The notes beneath the pieces were generated by a model, which saw only the letters and a program-made list of their open reading frames with translations, ran no database searches and was not told where the DNA came from. Shown here in pieces: positions 10,323 to 19,773 of a stretch of DNA of 64,000 bases (position 1 is its first letter; the number at the start of each line of letters is the position of its first letter). Both the position numbers and the translations under genes were made by a program. The DNA is from Roseobacter cerasinus. Lineage in GTDB: Bacteria; Pseudomonadota; Alphaproteobacteria; Rhodobacterales; Rhodobacteraceae. Location of the stretch: NCBI RefSeq assembly GCF_009811755.1, contig NZ_BLIV01000004.1, forward strand, positions 186,001-250,000. Direction: 5' to 3'.

Positions 10323-11891
10323 TCAGCCAACGTCCTTGTAGCTGATCTCGCGTCTGTCCTTCCCGCCTTTTTCGCGGCGGACCAGCAGGCGGTTGAGCGC
10401 ATGGATATAGGCCAGCGCCGACGCCACCACAGTGTCGGTATTCGCCGACTGCCCGGTCACGATGCGGCCCTCTTCCTCCATGCGGACCGAGACGGTGGCC
10501 TGCGCATCCGTGCCCTCGGTCACAGCATGCACCTGATAGAGCTGCAGCCGCGCGCTATGCGGGACCAGCGCCTTGATCGCATTGAAAGACGCATCGACCG
10601 GCCCATCGCCGGTCTGCGTTGTGCTGTGCTCCGCGCCGTCAATTTCCATAGTGAGATCAGCCTGCTGTGGGCCATCGGTGCCACAGACGACTTTGAGAGA
10701 TCTGAGCTTCAGCCGGTCGTTCTCGGGGTCGGTGGAGCTGCGCATCAGTGCGATCAGATCATCGTCGTAGATCTCTTTCTTGCGGTCGGCGAGCTCCTTG
10801 AAGCGCACGAAGACATCCTTGAGCTGGTTGTCCCCCAACTCGAACCCGAGGTCTTCGAGCTTTGACCGCAGCGCCGCGCGACCGGAATGCTTGCCCATCA
10901 CCAGATTGGTCTCGGAGAGGCCCACATCCTCGGGGCGCATGATCTCGAAGGTCTCGGCGTTCTTGAGCATCCCATCCTGGTGGATGCCGCTCTCATGCGC
11001 GAAGGCGTTCTTGCCGACGATGGCCTTGTTGAACTGGACGGGGAAGCCCGAGACGGCCGCCACCCGGCGCGAGATGTTCATGATCTTGGTGGCATCAATG
11101 CCGGTCTGGAACGGCATGATGTCATTGCGGACCTTCAGCGCCATGACGACTTCTTCGAGGGCCGTGTTGCCGGCCCGTTCGCCCAAGCCATTGATCGTGC
11201 ATTCGATCTGCCGGGCGCCCGCCTCGACGGCGGCAAGGCTGTTGGCCGTCGCCATGCCCAGATCGTTGTGGCAGTGGGTGGCAAAGGTGATCTGATCCGC
11301 GCCAGGCACCCGGTTGATGAGCATCGCGATCAGCTCCGCCGACTCGCGGGGTGCAGTGTAGCCTACGGTGTCGGGAATGTTGATCGTGGTCGCGCCGCAT
11401 TTGATCGCGATCTCGACCACGCGGCAGAGATAATCCTCTTCCGTGCGCGTTGCGTCCATGGGCGACCACTGCACATTGTCACAGAGGTTGCGGGCATGGG
11501 TAACGGTCTGCTCGATCCGCTCGGCCATCTGGTCCATGTCCAGATTGGGGATCGCGCGGTGCAGCGGCGAGGTTCCGATAAACGTATGAATACGCGGGTG
11601 TTTCGCGTGTTGCACCGCCTCCCAGCAGCGGTCGATGTCGCCGATCTGGGCGCGCGCCAGCCCGCAGATAACGGCGTTCTGGGTCTGCCGGGCAATCTCG
11701 CTCACGGCGGCGAAGTCGCCTTCGGAGGCGATGGGGAAACCGGCTTCGATGATGTCCACGCCCATCTCGTCGAGCAGCCCGGCGATTTCGAGCTTTTCGG
11801 CATGGGTCATGGTGGCGCCCGGGCTCTGCTCGCCGTCGCGCAGGGTGGTGTCAAAAATCAGGACGCGGTCCTGTTGGCTCTTGTCTGTCAT
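10323..11891 (-). CDS. leuA: 2-isopropylmalate synthase
   Basis: Condenses acetyl-CoA with 2-oxoisovalerate, the committed step of leucine biosynthesis. Of its 522 residues the first ~280 form the TIM barrel: FDTTLRDGEQSPGATM at the N-terminus with catalytic Arg-Asp, and the metal site THCHND (in FATHCHNDLGMA). The C-terminal part is the LeuA dimer/allosteric domain used for leucine feedback, seen in the segment with KVVCGTDGPQQADLTMEI. The gene is monocistronic here. Its 5' region has a probable leucine leader peptide and attenuator hairpin (11941-12050), so transcription should be tuned by charged tRNA-Leu in addition to enzyme feedback. Confidence 0.96.
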   Translation of the reverse strand: MTDKSQQDRVLIFDTTLRDGEQSPGATMTHAEKLEIAGLLDEMGVDIIEAGFPIASEGDFAAVSEIARQTQNAVICGLARAQIGDIDRCWEAVQHAKHPRIHTFIGTSPLHRAIPNLDMDQMAERIEQTVTHARNLCDNVQWSPMDATRTEEDYLCRVVEIAIKCGATTINIPDTVGYTAPRESAELIAMLINRVPGADQITFATHCHNDLGMATANSLAAVEAGARQIECTINGLGERAGNTALEEVVMALKVRNDIMPFQTGIDATKIMNISRRVAAVSGFPVQFNKAIVGKNAFAHESGIHQDGMLKNAETFEIMRPEDVGLSETNLVMGKHSGRAALRSKLEDLGFELGDNQLKDVFVRFKELADRKKEIYDDDLIALMRSSTDPENDRLKLRSLKVVCGTDGPQQADLTMEIDGAEHSTTQTGDGPVDASFNAIKALVPHSARLQLYQVHAVTEGTDAQATVSVRMEEEGRIVTGQSANTDTVVASALAYIHALNRLLVRREKGGKDRREISYKDVG

Positions 11892-11940
11892 GGTCAGGGT
11901 CTTTCGTTTCTGCTGTGATCCTTGGCGCGCGGCACGGGTC

Positions 11941-11976
11941 CCTCTGAGCGGGCGCGCCGGAGGACACGCTCAGAGG
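11941..11976 (-). promoter_or_regulatory. leuA attenuator hairpin
   Basis: A perfect 10-bp inverted repeat, CCTCTGAGCG (11941-11950) with CGCTCAGAGG (11967-11976), has a 16-nt loop. Its promoter-proximal arm includes the last Leu codon and stop of the leader ORF, so a ribosome stalled on the four Leu codons just before it would mask that arm. The loop also has GGCGCG that could pair with CGCGCC downstream, allowing alternative folds. No U-run follows, so the exact terminating structure is uncertain. Confidence 0.6.
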
Positions 11977-12050
11977 CGGGCTAGCAGCAGCAGAGCGGCG
12001 GCAGAGCGCAACGTGTAGCGCGGGCAAGGAATATGTGCAGCAGGTGCCAT
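11970..12050 (-). CDS. leuL: Leucine leader peptide (leuA attenuation)
   Basis: A 26-residue ORF ends in ALLLLARL. The four consecutive Leu codons are CTG CTG CTG CTA, followed by Ala, Arg, Leu (CTC) and TGA. CTA is a rare Leu codon in a genome this GC-rich, as expected for a sensor of leucyl-tRNA. The ORF is upstream of leuA on the same strand and ends 78 nt before its start. A promoter at 12058-12085 places the transcription start at or within a base or two of the ATG, so the leader is probably leaderless, and no SD is visible. Too short for routine gene calling. Confidence 0.72.
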   Translation of the reverse strand: MAPAAHIPCPRYTLRSAAALLLLARL

Positions 12051-12057
12051 GGCGACA

Positions 12058-12085
12058 GTTATACGCAGGCGCGCGCAAATGGGAA
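12058..12085 (-). promoter_or_regulatory. Predicted sigma-70 promoter of leuL-leuA
   Basis: On the minus strand TTCCCA (12080-12085; 4 of 6 to TTGACA) is separated by 16 bp from TATAAC (12058-12063; 5 of 6 to TATAAT). The ATG of the leader peptide begins 7 nt after the -10 box, so transcription would start at about the A of ATG. Confidence 0.55.
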
Positions 12086-12165
12086 GGTGGTTTTTCCGCC
12101 CCGGCGCGACAATCTGCGCGGGCCCCGGCCTTGAAGCGCAGGATGGCGCGGCTAGGTCAGCGCAG

Positions 12166-12831
12166 ATGAAAAGAGCATTGATTATAGGGGCTTCGGGCGG
12201 GATCGGCGGCGCGCTGGCCGCCGCCTGCCGGGCGCGGGGCGACGAGGTGGTGACGCTCTCGCGGTCCGAGGACGGTTTCGAGATCACCGATGATGCGTCG
12301 GTCGCCGAGCATCTGCAGGGGCTGGAGGGGCCGTTCGATCTGGTCTGTGTGGCGACCGGTGCGCTGGAGATTGACGGGGCGGAACCGGAGAAGACGATCA
12401 AGGCGGTGACGGCCCGTGCGATGATGGATCAATTCGCGGTCAATGCCCTGGGGCCTGCGCTGGTGCTGCGCCACGCGGCGGAGCTTCTGCCACGGGATGG
12501 TCGGGCGGTTTTTGCGGTGCTCTCGGCGCGGGTAGGCTCGATTGGTGACAACCGGATTGGCGGTTGGGTGAGCTACCGCAGCGCCAAGGCGGCGGTGAAC
12601 CAGATTGTGCATACCACGTCGATTGAGCTTTCACGGACGCATAAACAGGCGGTCTGCGTTGCACTGCATCCCGGCACGGTGGCGACACCCTTTACGCAGA
12701 AGTATCTGGGGCGGCATCCCTCGGTGCCACCGCAGGAGGCAGCGGAGAATTTGTTGAACGTGATCAGCGAGTTGACGCCTGAGCAGACGGGACAGTTTTT
12801 CGACTGGGCCGGGACGGCGGTGCCCTGGTGA
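12166..12831 (+). CDS. Short-chain dehydrogenase/reductase, C-factor-like
   Basis: NAD(P)-dependent SDR of 221 residues. The cofactor motif is GASGGIGGALAAAC at the N-terminus, and the catalytic Ser...Tyr-x-x-x-Lys follows as VSYRSAKAAVNQ. A C-terminal HPGTVATPFTQK segment is typical of C-factor/CsgA-like SDRs. The frame extends upstream to 12049, but that would overlap the leuA leader promoter and lacks the family N-terminus, so the ATG at 12166 was chosen. The stop overlaps the GTG start of the photolyase gene (GTGA), indicating coupling. The substrate is unknown. Confidence 0.88.
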   Translation: MKRALIIGASGGIGGALAAACRARGDEVVTLSRSEDGFEITDDASVAEHLQGLEGPFDLVCVATGALEIDGAEPEKTIKAVTARAMMDQFAVNALGPALVLRHAAELLPRDGRAVFAVLSARVGSIGDNRIGGWVSYRSAKAAVNQIVHTTSIELSRTHKQAVCVALHPGTVATPFTQKYLGRHPSVPPQEAAENLLNVISELTPEQTGQFFDWAGTAVPW

Positions 12832-14354
12832 GCCGCCTGGTTCTGGTGCTGGGGGACCAGCTGAGCCCGGGGCTGAGCGCGCTTCGGGACGCGGACCCTG
12901 ACAGCGATATCGTAGTGATGGCCGAGGTCACGGAAGAGACCGATTATGTGCGACATCATCCGAAGAAGATCGCGCTGATCTTCGCGGCGATGCGCAAGTT
13001 CGCGGCGCGGCTGCGGGACGACGGTTGGGATGTGCGTTACACCCAACTTGACGACACCCAGAACGCGGGGTCCATCGTGGGCGAACTGGTGCGCCGGGCG
13101 GAGGAGACGGGGGCCTCTGAGGCGCTGGTCACGGAGCCCGGAGAATGGCGGTTGATCGACAAGCTGAAGCATGCGCCGATCAAGACACGCATCCTGCCTG
13201 ATGACCGATTTATCGCGTCACATCAGGAGTTTGAGGCTTGGGTCGAGGGGCGTAAGGCACTGCGGATGGAGTATTTCTATCGCGAGATGCGGCGCAAGAC
13301 CGGGCTGCTGATGGAGGGCTCGGACCCCGCTTGCGGCGAGTGGAACTTCGACCATGAGAACCGCAAGCCTGCACCGGGCGAGGTGGACTTCAGCGGGCCG
13401 ATGCAGTTCACGCCGGATGAGACGGTCGAGGAGGTGCTGGCGCTGGTCGAGGCGCGGTTTGGCAATCACTTCGGGGATCTGCGCCCCTTCTGGTTCGCGA
13501 CCACGGAAGGGGAGGCGCGGCGGGCGCTTTCTCATTTCATTTCAAAGGCTTTGCCGAAGTTCGGCGACTATCAGGATGCCATGCTGACCGAGAACCGGTT
13601 TCTCTATCATGCGGTGATCTCCGCCTATATCAACATCGGGCTGCTGGACCCGCTGGAGGTCTGCGAAAGGGTCGCCGAGGCCTATGCGGCGGGCGATGTG
13701 CCGATCAATGCCGCCGAGGGCTTTATCCGCCAGATCATAGGCTGGCGCGAGTACATGCGGGGCATCTATTTCCTGAAAGGCCCGGACTATGTGCAGGGCA
13801 ATGCGCTGGGGCATGCGCGCGATCTGCCGGAGCTTTTCTGGGGTGGCGAGACGCAGATGCGCTGCCTGGCGAAAGCGGTGGAGCAGACCGCGGCGGAGGC
13901 CTATGCGCATCACATCCAGCGGCTGATGATCACCGGGAACTTTGCGCTTCTGGCGGGGATTGACCCGCATCAGGTGCATGAGTGGTATCTGGCCGTCTAT
14001 ATGGACGCTTTCGAATGGGTGGAGGCGCCCAATACGGTTGGGATGAGCCAGTTTGCCGATGGTGGGGTGATCGCATCCAAACCCTATGTGTCAAGCGGCG
14101 CCTACATCAACCGCATGTCGGACTACTGCAAAGGATGTGCCTACAGTGTCTCGAAGAAGACGGGCGAGGGGGCCTGCCCCTTCAACCTGCTCTACTGGCA
14201 CTTTCTGGACCGGCATCGAGACCGCTTCAAGGACAACGCCCGCATGGGGAACATGTACCGCACCTGGGACAGGATGGATGCCGACCGGCGCGAGACGGTG
14301 ATCGCAGAGGCCAGCGCCTTCCTAAAACGGCTCGAAAGCGGGGAAATCGTCTGA
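12828..14354 (+). CDS. phrB: Fe-S bacterial photolyase/cryptochrome (PhrB/CryB-type, likely (6-4) photolyase)
   Basis: Flavoprotein of 508 residues in the FeS-BCP clade typified by Agrobacterium PhrB and Rhodobacter CryB, which repair (6-4) photoproducts or act in light signalling. The N-terminal antenna domain starts LVLVLGDQLSP. The C-terminal FAD domain contains the cluster ligands: one Cys in MRCLAKAV, then Cys-x2-Cys in YCKGCAYS and a further Cys in GACPFNLLYWHF, as required for a 4Fe-4S centre. The start codon is GTG, overlapping the SDR stop. A dimethyl-ribityllumazine antenna is inferred from the family. Repair versus photoreceptor role cannot be separated by sequence. Confidence 0.92.
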   Translation: MSRLVLVLGDQLSPGLSALRDADPDSDIVVMAEVTEETDYVRHHPKKIALIFAAMRKFAARLRDDGWDVRYTQLDDTQNAGSIVGELVRRAEETGASEALVTEPGEWRLIDKLKHAPIKTRILPDDRFIASHQEFEAWVEGRKALRMEYFYREMRRKTGLLMEGSDPACGEWNFDHENRKPAPGEVDFSGPMQFTPDETVEEVLALVEARFGNHFGDLRPFWFATTEGEARRALSHFISKALPKFGDYQDAMLTENRFLYHAVISAYINIGLLDPLEVCERVAEAYAAGDVPINAAEGFIRQIIGWREYMRGIYFLKGPDYVQGNALGHARDLPELFWGGETQMRCLAKAVEQTAAEAYAHHIQRLMITGNFALLAGIDPHQVHEWYLAVYMDAFEWVEAPNTVGMSQFADGGVIASKPYVSSGAYINRMSDYCKGCAYSVSKKTGEGACPFNLLYWHFLDRHRDRFKDNARMGNMYRTWDRMDADRRETVIAEASAFLKRLESGEIV

Positions 14355-14662
14355 ACTTTGGGCCGGGTTCGGCAAGTGAGCCCCGTTTGCAGCCCTCGAT
14401 AGACTAAGATAGCGGCACTCAAAGGCTGCGACAGCGCAAGGGCGCTTTGATGTGCAGACCGACCTTGTCACAGTCGGGGTGCATGATGTGCATGGATCAC
14501 GCGCGCCAGCTCCACCGAGGCGACGGACACAGGCCCATCGGCTGAGTGGAAAACATATGGCATATTGAAAATTGGAGCGAAGTTTTCAACCGGGTATTTT
14601 CCTTTTGGGGCTACACCGCCGAGCCACGCGGTTATTATCCGCGTGGGAAGAGGAGGCTCAAC
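14355..14662 (+). other. Intergenic region before the EAL gene, with hairpin at the SD
   Basis: About 308 bp without a convincing gene. The notable element is a perfect 8-bp inverted repeat, CCACGCGG (14624-14631) and CCGCGTGG (14639-14646) with loop TTATTAT, ending 1 nt before the GAAGAGGAGG ribosome-binding site of the EAL gene. There is no T-run, so a translational control hairpin or protein site is more likely than a terminator. An open frame from 14546 runs in phase with the EAL gene but has no SD. Confidence 0.5.
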
Positions 14663-15445
14663 ATGAGTCTGAGCAAGCAGGATTCGCCATGTCAGCACTG
14701 TGCATCGCGTCCCGGAGCGGCTTTCGAAGAAGAAATTACCATGGCTTTCCAGCCGATCTTCGATATCGAAACGGGTGAAGTTTTTGCGCAGGAGGCTCTG
14801 GTCCGCGGCAAGGATGGTCGGGGCGCGGGGCAGATTTTCGAGAAGGTGACAGACGAAAACCGCTACCGGTTTGACCAGCTCTGCCGAAAAACCGCGATTG
14901 AAGTGGCGACACAGGTTGGAATGACCAGCGCACTTTCCATCAACTTCATGCCCAATGCGGTCTATGAGCCGTCGCATTGCATCGCACAAACACTCTGGGC
15001 CGCAGACAAATATGATTTTGATATCAGCCGCATCATCTTTGAATTTACCGAGGTCGAAAAGGTCCGCGACACGCAGCATCTGATCAATATCATCGAGACC
15101 TATCGCGAGATCGGTTTCCGCACAGCAATCGACGACTTCGGGGCCGGATTTTCGGGGCTCAACCTGCTTGCTGACGTGGTGCCCGACCTGGTCAAACTCG
15201 ATCGGCACTTGATCGCCGGTTTGCATCAGAATCGGGTGCGCCAGGCAATTGTCAAGCGTACCAAGCAGCTCTGTGATGATCTCGGTGTGAATGTGGTCGC
15301 TGAAGGGATTGAACTGTGTGAGGAAGTCGAGGCTCTGGCCGAGCTTGGTATCACCTTGATGCAGGGGTACTGCCTGGCGCGGCCGCAGTTCGAGCAGATC
15401 AAGTCCGTGCCTGACATTGACCTGAGCGTCGGGTCGGTCCGGTGA
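14663..15445 (+). CDS. EAL-domain cyclic-di-GMP phosphodiesterase
   Basis: Single-domain EAL protein of 260 residues predicted to linearise c-di-GMP. All key catalytic positions are visible: EAL in AQEALVRG, Asn in SINFMPN, Glu in FEFTEVEK, the DD pair in IDDFGAGFSG, Lys in LVKLDRH, Glu in VAEGIEL and Gln in LMQGYCLARP, so the enzyme should be active. The N-terminus carries a CxxC (CQHCAS) instead of a recognisable sensor domain. The ATG at 14663 is preceded by AAGAGGAGG, preferred to the longer frame from 14546. It stands alone, convergent with the MORN gene. Confidence 0.93.
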   Translation: MSLSKQDSPCQHCASRPGAAFEEEITMAFQPIFDIETGEVFAQEALVRGKDGRGAGQIFEKVTDENRYRFDQLCRKTAIEVATQVGMTSALSINFMPNAVYEPSHCIAQTLWAADKYDFDISRIIFEFTEVEKVRDTQHLINIIETYREIGFRTAIDDFGAGFSGLNLLADVVPDLVKLDRHLIAGLHQNRVRQAIVKRTKQLCDDLGVNVVAEGIELCEEVEALAELGITLMQGYCLARPQFEQIKSVPDIDLSVGSVR

Positions 15446-15454
15446 GTTGACCGT

Positions 15455-15492
15455 CGCTCAGCCGTCGGTCAGCCGCTCAGCCGTCGGTCAGC
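15455..15492. repeat. 19-bp perfect tandem duplication at the MORN gene 3' end
   Basis: The 19-mer CGCTCAGCCGTCGGTCAGC occurs twice back to back (15455-15473 and 15474-15492). It spans the stop codon of the minus-strand MORN gene and the gap to the EAL gene, and both copies contain the stop triplet in the same relative place. Confidence 0.9.
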
Positions 15493-16862
15493 GCGCCGTT
15501 CTCCCAATCCCCTGTGGCTTCTTCGCCTGTCGCGTAGCGCATGGTACCGGTGCCCTGGCGCTTGCCGGCCTCGAACATGCCTTCGTAGACGTCGCCGTTG
15601 TCATAGGTGGCGATGCCTTGGCCCTCGATCTCGCCTTCCACCCAAGCACCTTCATACACAAACCCGCCCGGCATGGTGATCTTGCCTTGTCCATGGCGTT
15701 GTCCGTTCAGAAAGGCGCCTTTGTAGACAGTGCCGTCGGGATAGGTGGCTGTACCCTGGCCCTGCCGCTGTCCATCGACCCAGGTGCCATCGTATCTGTA
15801 TCCGTCTGCATAGGTCATGACACCCTGCCCGTGGTTGCGGGCGTCTTTGAAGTCGCCCTCATAGACCACGCCGTTGGTGTAGGTCGCCTTGCCCTTGCCG
15901 TCGATCACACCGGTTTTCCACTCGCCTTCATAGGTCGAGCCATCCGGGTAGGTGATCAGCCCGCGCCCGTCGGCAAGCCCATCGACAAAGGTACCTGCAT
16001 AGATCGAGCCATCGGGATAGGTTACGCGGCCTTCGCCCGCGATTTCACCGGCCACCCATGAGCCCGTATAGGTATAGCCGTCCTGCGCCGTGAAGGTGCC
16101 CCGGCCTTCACGCAGGTCGTTCTTGAAGTCTCCCTCGTAGATGTCGCCGTTTGCGTAGATGACCTTGCCCGTGCCCTCGCGCCGCCCGGCGACAAGCTGC
16201 CCTTCATAGACATCGCCATTGGCTTGGGTGAGCTTGCCGGTGCCATCGATCTGCCCGTCACGCCAGAGGCCCACATAGACCAGCCCGTCCGGCATGGTCA
16301 GCGTGCCTTGGCCCGCGCGTTTGCCATCCTTAATCTCACCTTCATAAACCGCGCCATCGGGGTAGGTGATCGTACCGGTGCCTTCTTTGACGCCGTCCAG
16401 CCAATCGCCCTTGTATTCATAGCCACCGGGGCTTTGCATCGTGCCGGTGCCGTGGTGCTTGGCATTGCGGAACTGCCCTTCGTAGCGCACACCGTTGGCA
16501 TAGAGTGCGATGCCCGTGCCCATGATCGCACCGGCCTGCCACTCGCCCTCATAGGTGCCGCCGTCGGCGAAGGTGATCTTGCCGAAGCCGTCGGGCTTGC
16601 CCTTGGCGAAGATCCCCTCGTAGACCGAGCCGTTGGGGAAGCGCGCGATGCCCTCACCCTTGATTTCACCATCGACCCATTCACCGCTGTATTCATAGCC
16701 ATTCGGCAGCTTGTAGGTGCCTGTGCCGTGCTGCACACCGCCGCGGAAGGTGCCCTCATAGACGCCGCCGTCATCATATTGTTTGGTCAGCAACTGACCG
16801 TCCTGGGCCAGAAGCGGGGCGGGCAGAACAGCAAGGCAGAACATCAGGCGGCGAAAAGACAT
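15477..16862 (-). CDS. Exported MORN-repeat protein, about 18 repeats
   Basis: A 461-residue protein with a signal peptide (MSFRRLMFCLAVLPAPLLAQ) followed almost entirely by 23-residue MORN repeats of the form Y-x-G-x-[FW]-x6-G-x-G-x5-[DN]G. I count 18 full repeats and one partial at the C-terminus. They form a higher-order unit of four: repeats 1-4, 5-8, 10-13 and 14-17 align position for position, with repeat 9 extra. MORN repeats form elongated beta sheets that bind lipids or proteins; the role of this secreted form is unknown. It is divergent from nadE, whose start is 182 nt away. Confidence 0.88.
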   Translation of the reverse strand: MSFRRLMFCLAVLPAPLLAQDGQLLTKQYDDGGVYEGTFRGGVQHGTGTYKLPNGYEYSGEWVDGEIKGEGIARFPNGSVYEGIFAKGKPDGFGKITFADGGTYEGEWQAGAIMGTGIALYANGVRYEGQFRNAKHHGTGTMQSPGGYEYKGDWLDGVKEGTGTITYPDGAVYEGEIKDGKRAGQGTLTMPDGLVYVGLWRDGQIDGTGKLTQANGDVYEGQLVAGRREGTGKVIYANGDIYEGDFKNDLREGRGTFTAQDGYTYTGSWVAGEIAGEGRVTYPDGSIYAGTFVDGLADGRGLITYPDGSTYEGEWKTGVIDGKGKATYTNGVVYEGDFKDARNHGQGVMTYADGYRYDGTWVDGQRQGQGTATYPDGTVYKGAFLNGQRHGQGKITMPGGFVYEGAWVEGEIEGQGIATYDNGDVYEGMFEAGKRQGTGTMRYATGEEATGDWENGALTDG

Positions 16863-17044
16863 AGAACCCCGTAGGTGTGACTTGGTGATCGAGAGGAAGA
16901 TTGGCCCTCGACCTCCCTTTGCGAGAACTTATGCAAAGGGCGCTTGGGGGGCAATGTTCTTTTGTCGCGTTTGGGCCGCGGGAGGCTGGCCATAGGGGCT
17001 TAATCTGTTACATGGCGGTGAATAGGCGAAAAAGGGCTGGGCGC

Positions 17045-18703
<1,659 letters not shown>

Positions 18704-18704
18704 G

Positions 18705-18783
18705 GCGGCGGCCTGAAAGCCCGCCGCACCTGCCAGCACGGACGGTCAGGACCGGCAGGTTCAGCGGGCTTTCAGGCCGCCGC
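18705..18783 (+). terminator. Very long hairpin after nadE
   Basis: A perfect 20-bp inverted repeat (18705-18724 with 18764-18783) flanks an inner 7-bp stem (ACCTGCC 18728-18734, GGCAGGT 18754-18760), separated by a symmetric 3-nt internal loop. It starts 1 nt after the nadE stop and has no T-run. It could act as a strong transcript end or block, or may be a palindromic element. Confidence 0.6.
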
Positions 18784-18855
18784 TGCCCACGGTGTTGTGA
18801 CTGGACCCAGGCGCTCAAAACCGCGACGGTCGCGCCAACTCTGTGAGGATGTCTG

Positions 18856-19665
18856 ATGCGTCATCTCGCTCTTCTGACAGCGGCCCTGTCGCTTTTCGGC
18901 ACGGCTGCGCTCGCCTGTGGGCCGGACACCAACTGCAGGCTGGGCGACCGGCACTACCGCGTCGCCATGCCCGAAGGACATGACGGCACCACCCGCGTGC
19001 CCGCCCTCGTGTTCTCTCACGGCTATCGCGGCTCGGCCCAGGGCGTGATGCGCAATGGCTCGCTGCGGCGCATGGCCTCCGACTTGGGCGTGGCGCTGAT
19101 CGCCGCGAAATCCAAGGACGACGACTGGGTCATCCCCAACGCTCCGCGCCACATGGACACCGATGGCGCGCCCGAGTTCACCTATTTCGCCGCCCTGCTC
19201 GACGATGCCACCGCGCGCTTTCCCATCGACGGCGACCGCATCGTCGCCACCGGTTTCAGCGCGGGCGGCATGATGACCTGGAACCTCGCCTGTTCCATGA
19301 GCGATCGCTTCGCCGGGTTCATCCCGATCTCCGGCACCTTCTGGCTGAAGCCACCCCAGAGCTGCTCCGGCCCCGTCGCGAGCATCCTGCACATCCACGG
19401 CACCATCGACCGCACCGTACCGCTCGATGGCCGCCCCATCGGCCCCACCCATCAGGGCAAGGTGAGCGCCGCCCTGAAGATGTACCGCGACTACGGTGGT
19501 TTTGCCCCGCAGGGTGAGGCCACCTACGGCGATCTCGCCTGCGTCGAAGAGGCGAGCGAGACAGGCGATATACTCAAGTTCTGCCTCTTCGAGGGCGGCC
19601 ACTCCTTCCGTACCGAATTTGTCCGCTTCGGATGGGATCAGCTGACACAAGCGGGGCGGCTCTGA
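18856..19665 (+). CDS. Secreted PHB-depolymerase/LpqC-like esterase
   Basis: Alpha/beta hydrolase of 269 residues with a clear signal peptide (MRHLALLTAALSLFGTAALA, cleaved before CGPD). The nucleophile Ser sits in GFSAGGMM, the acid probably in HGTIDRTVP, and the His in EGGHSFRTE. The family (CE1-like, polyhydroxybutyrate depolymerase) includes polyester and feruloyl esterases, so the substrate is open. Cys at the +1 position raises the possibility of a lipoprotein, but the -3 to -1 residues (ALA) fit signal peptidase I better. It is convergent with the metallo-hydrolase gene, with a hairpin between them. Confidence 0.85.
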   Translation: MRHLALLTAALSLFGTAALACGPDTNCRLGDRHYRVAMPEGHDGTTRVPALVFSHGYRGSAQGVMRNGSLRRMASDLGVALIAAKSKDDDWVIPNAPRHMDTDGAPEFTYFAALLDDATARFPIDGDRIVATGFSAGGMMTWNLACSMSDRFAGFIPISGTFWLKPPQSCSGPVASILHIHGTIDRTVPLDGRPIGPTHQGKVSAALKMYRDYGGFAPQGEATYGDLACVEEASETGDILKFCLFEGGHSFRTEFVRFGWDQLTQAGRL

Positions 19666-19707
19666 CACGCGGCCCGCGCGCCAAGATCCGCCCAATTCGC
19701 CGCACCC

Positions 19708-19730
19708 TTCATTGTTCCGAAAAATATGCC
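19708..19730 (-). repeat. Dispersed short repeat, copy F (GGAACAATGAAG type)
   Basis: Reads on the minus strand GGCATATTTTTCGGAACAATGAAG. It is one of six copies in the window and lies in a convergent intergenic gap; the neighbouring GCCTCCGGCGGG links it to the composite element at 29389-29424. Confidence 0.75.
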
Positions 19731-19741
19731 CGCCGGAGGCA

Positions 19742-19764
19742 CCCGATCCCGGAAAGGGATCGGG
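19742..19764. terminator. Hairpin between convergent genes
   Basis: Inverted repeat CCCGATCCC (19742-19750) and GGGATCGGG (19756-19764) with a 5-nt loop, 9 nt from the stop of the metallo-hydrolase gene. It probably serves as a bidirectional transcript end. No T-run is present on either strand. Confidence 0.5.
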
Positions 19765-19773
19765 CAGACCGAT

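Noticed and set aside
15447-16061. Plus-strand frame with apparent 23-residue repeats
   Set aside because: It is the reverse complement of the MORN array, so the repetition is inherited from the real gene on the minus strand.
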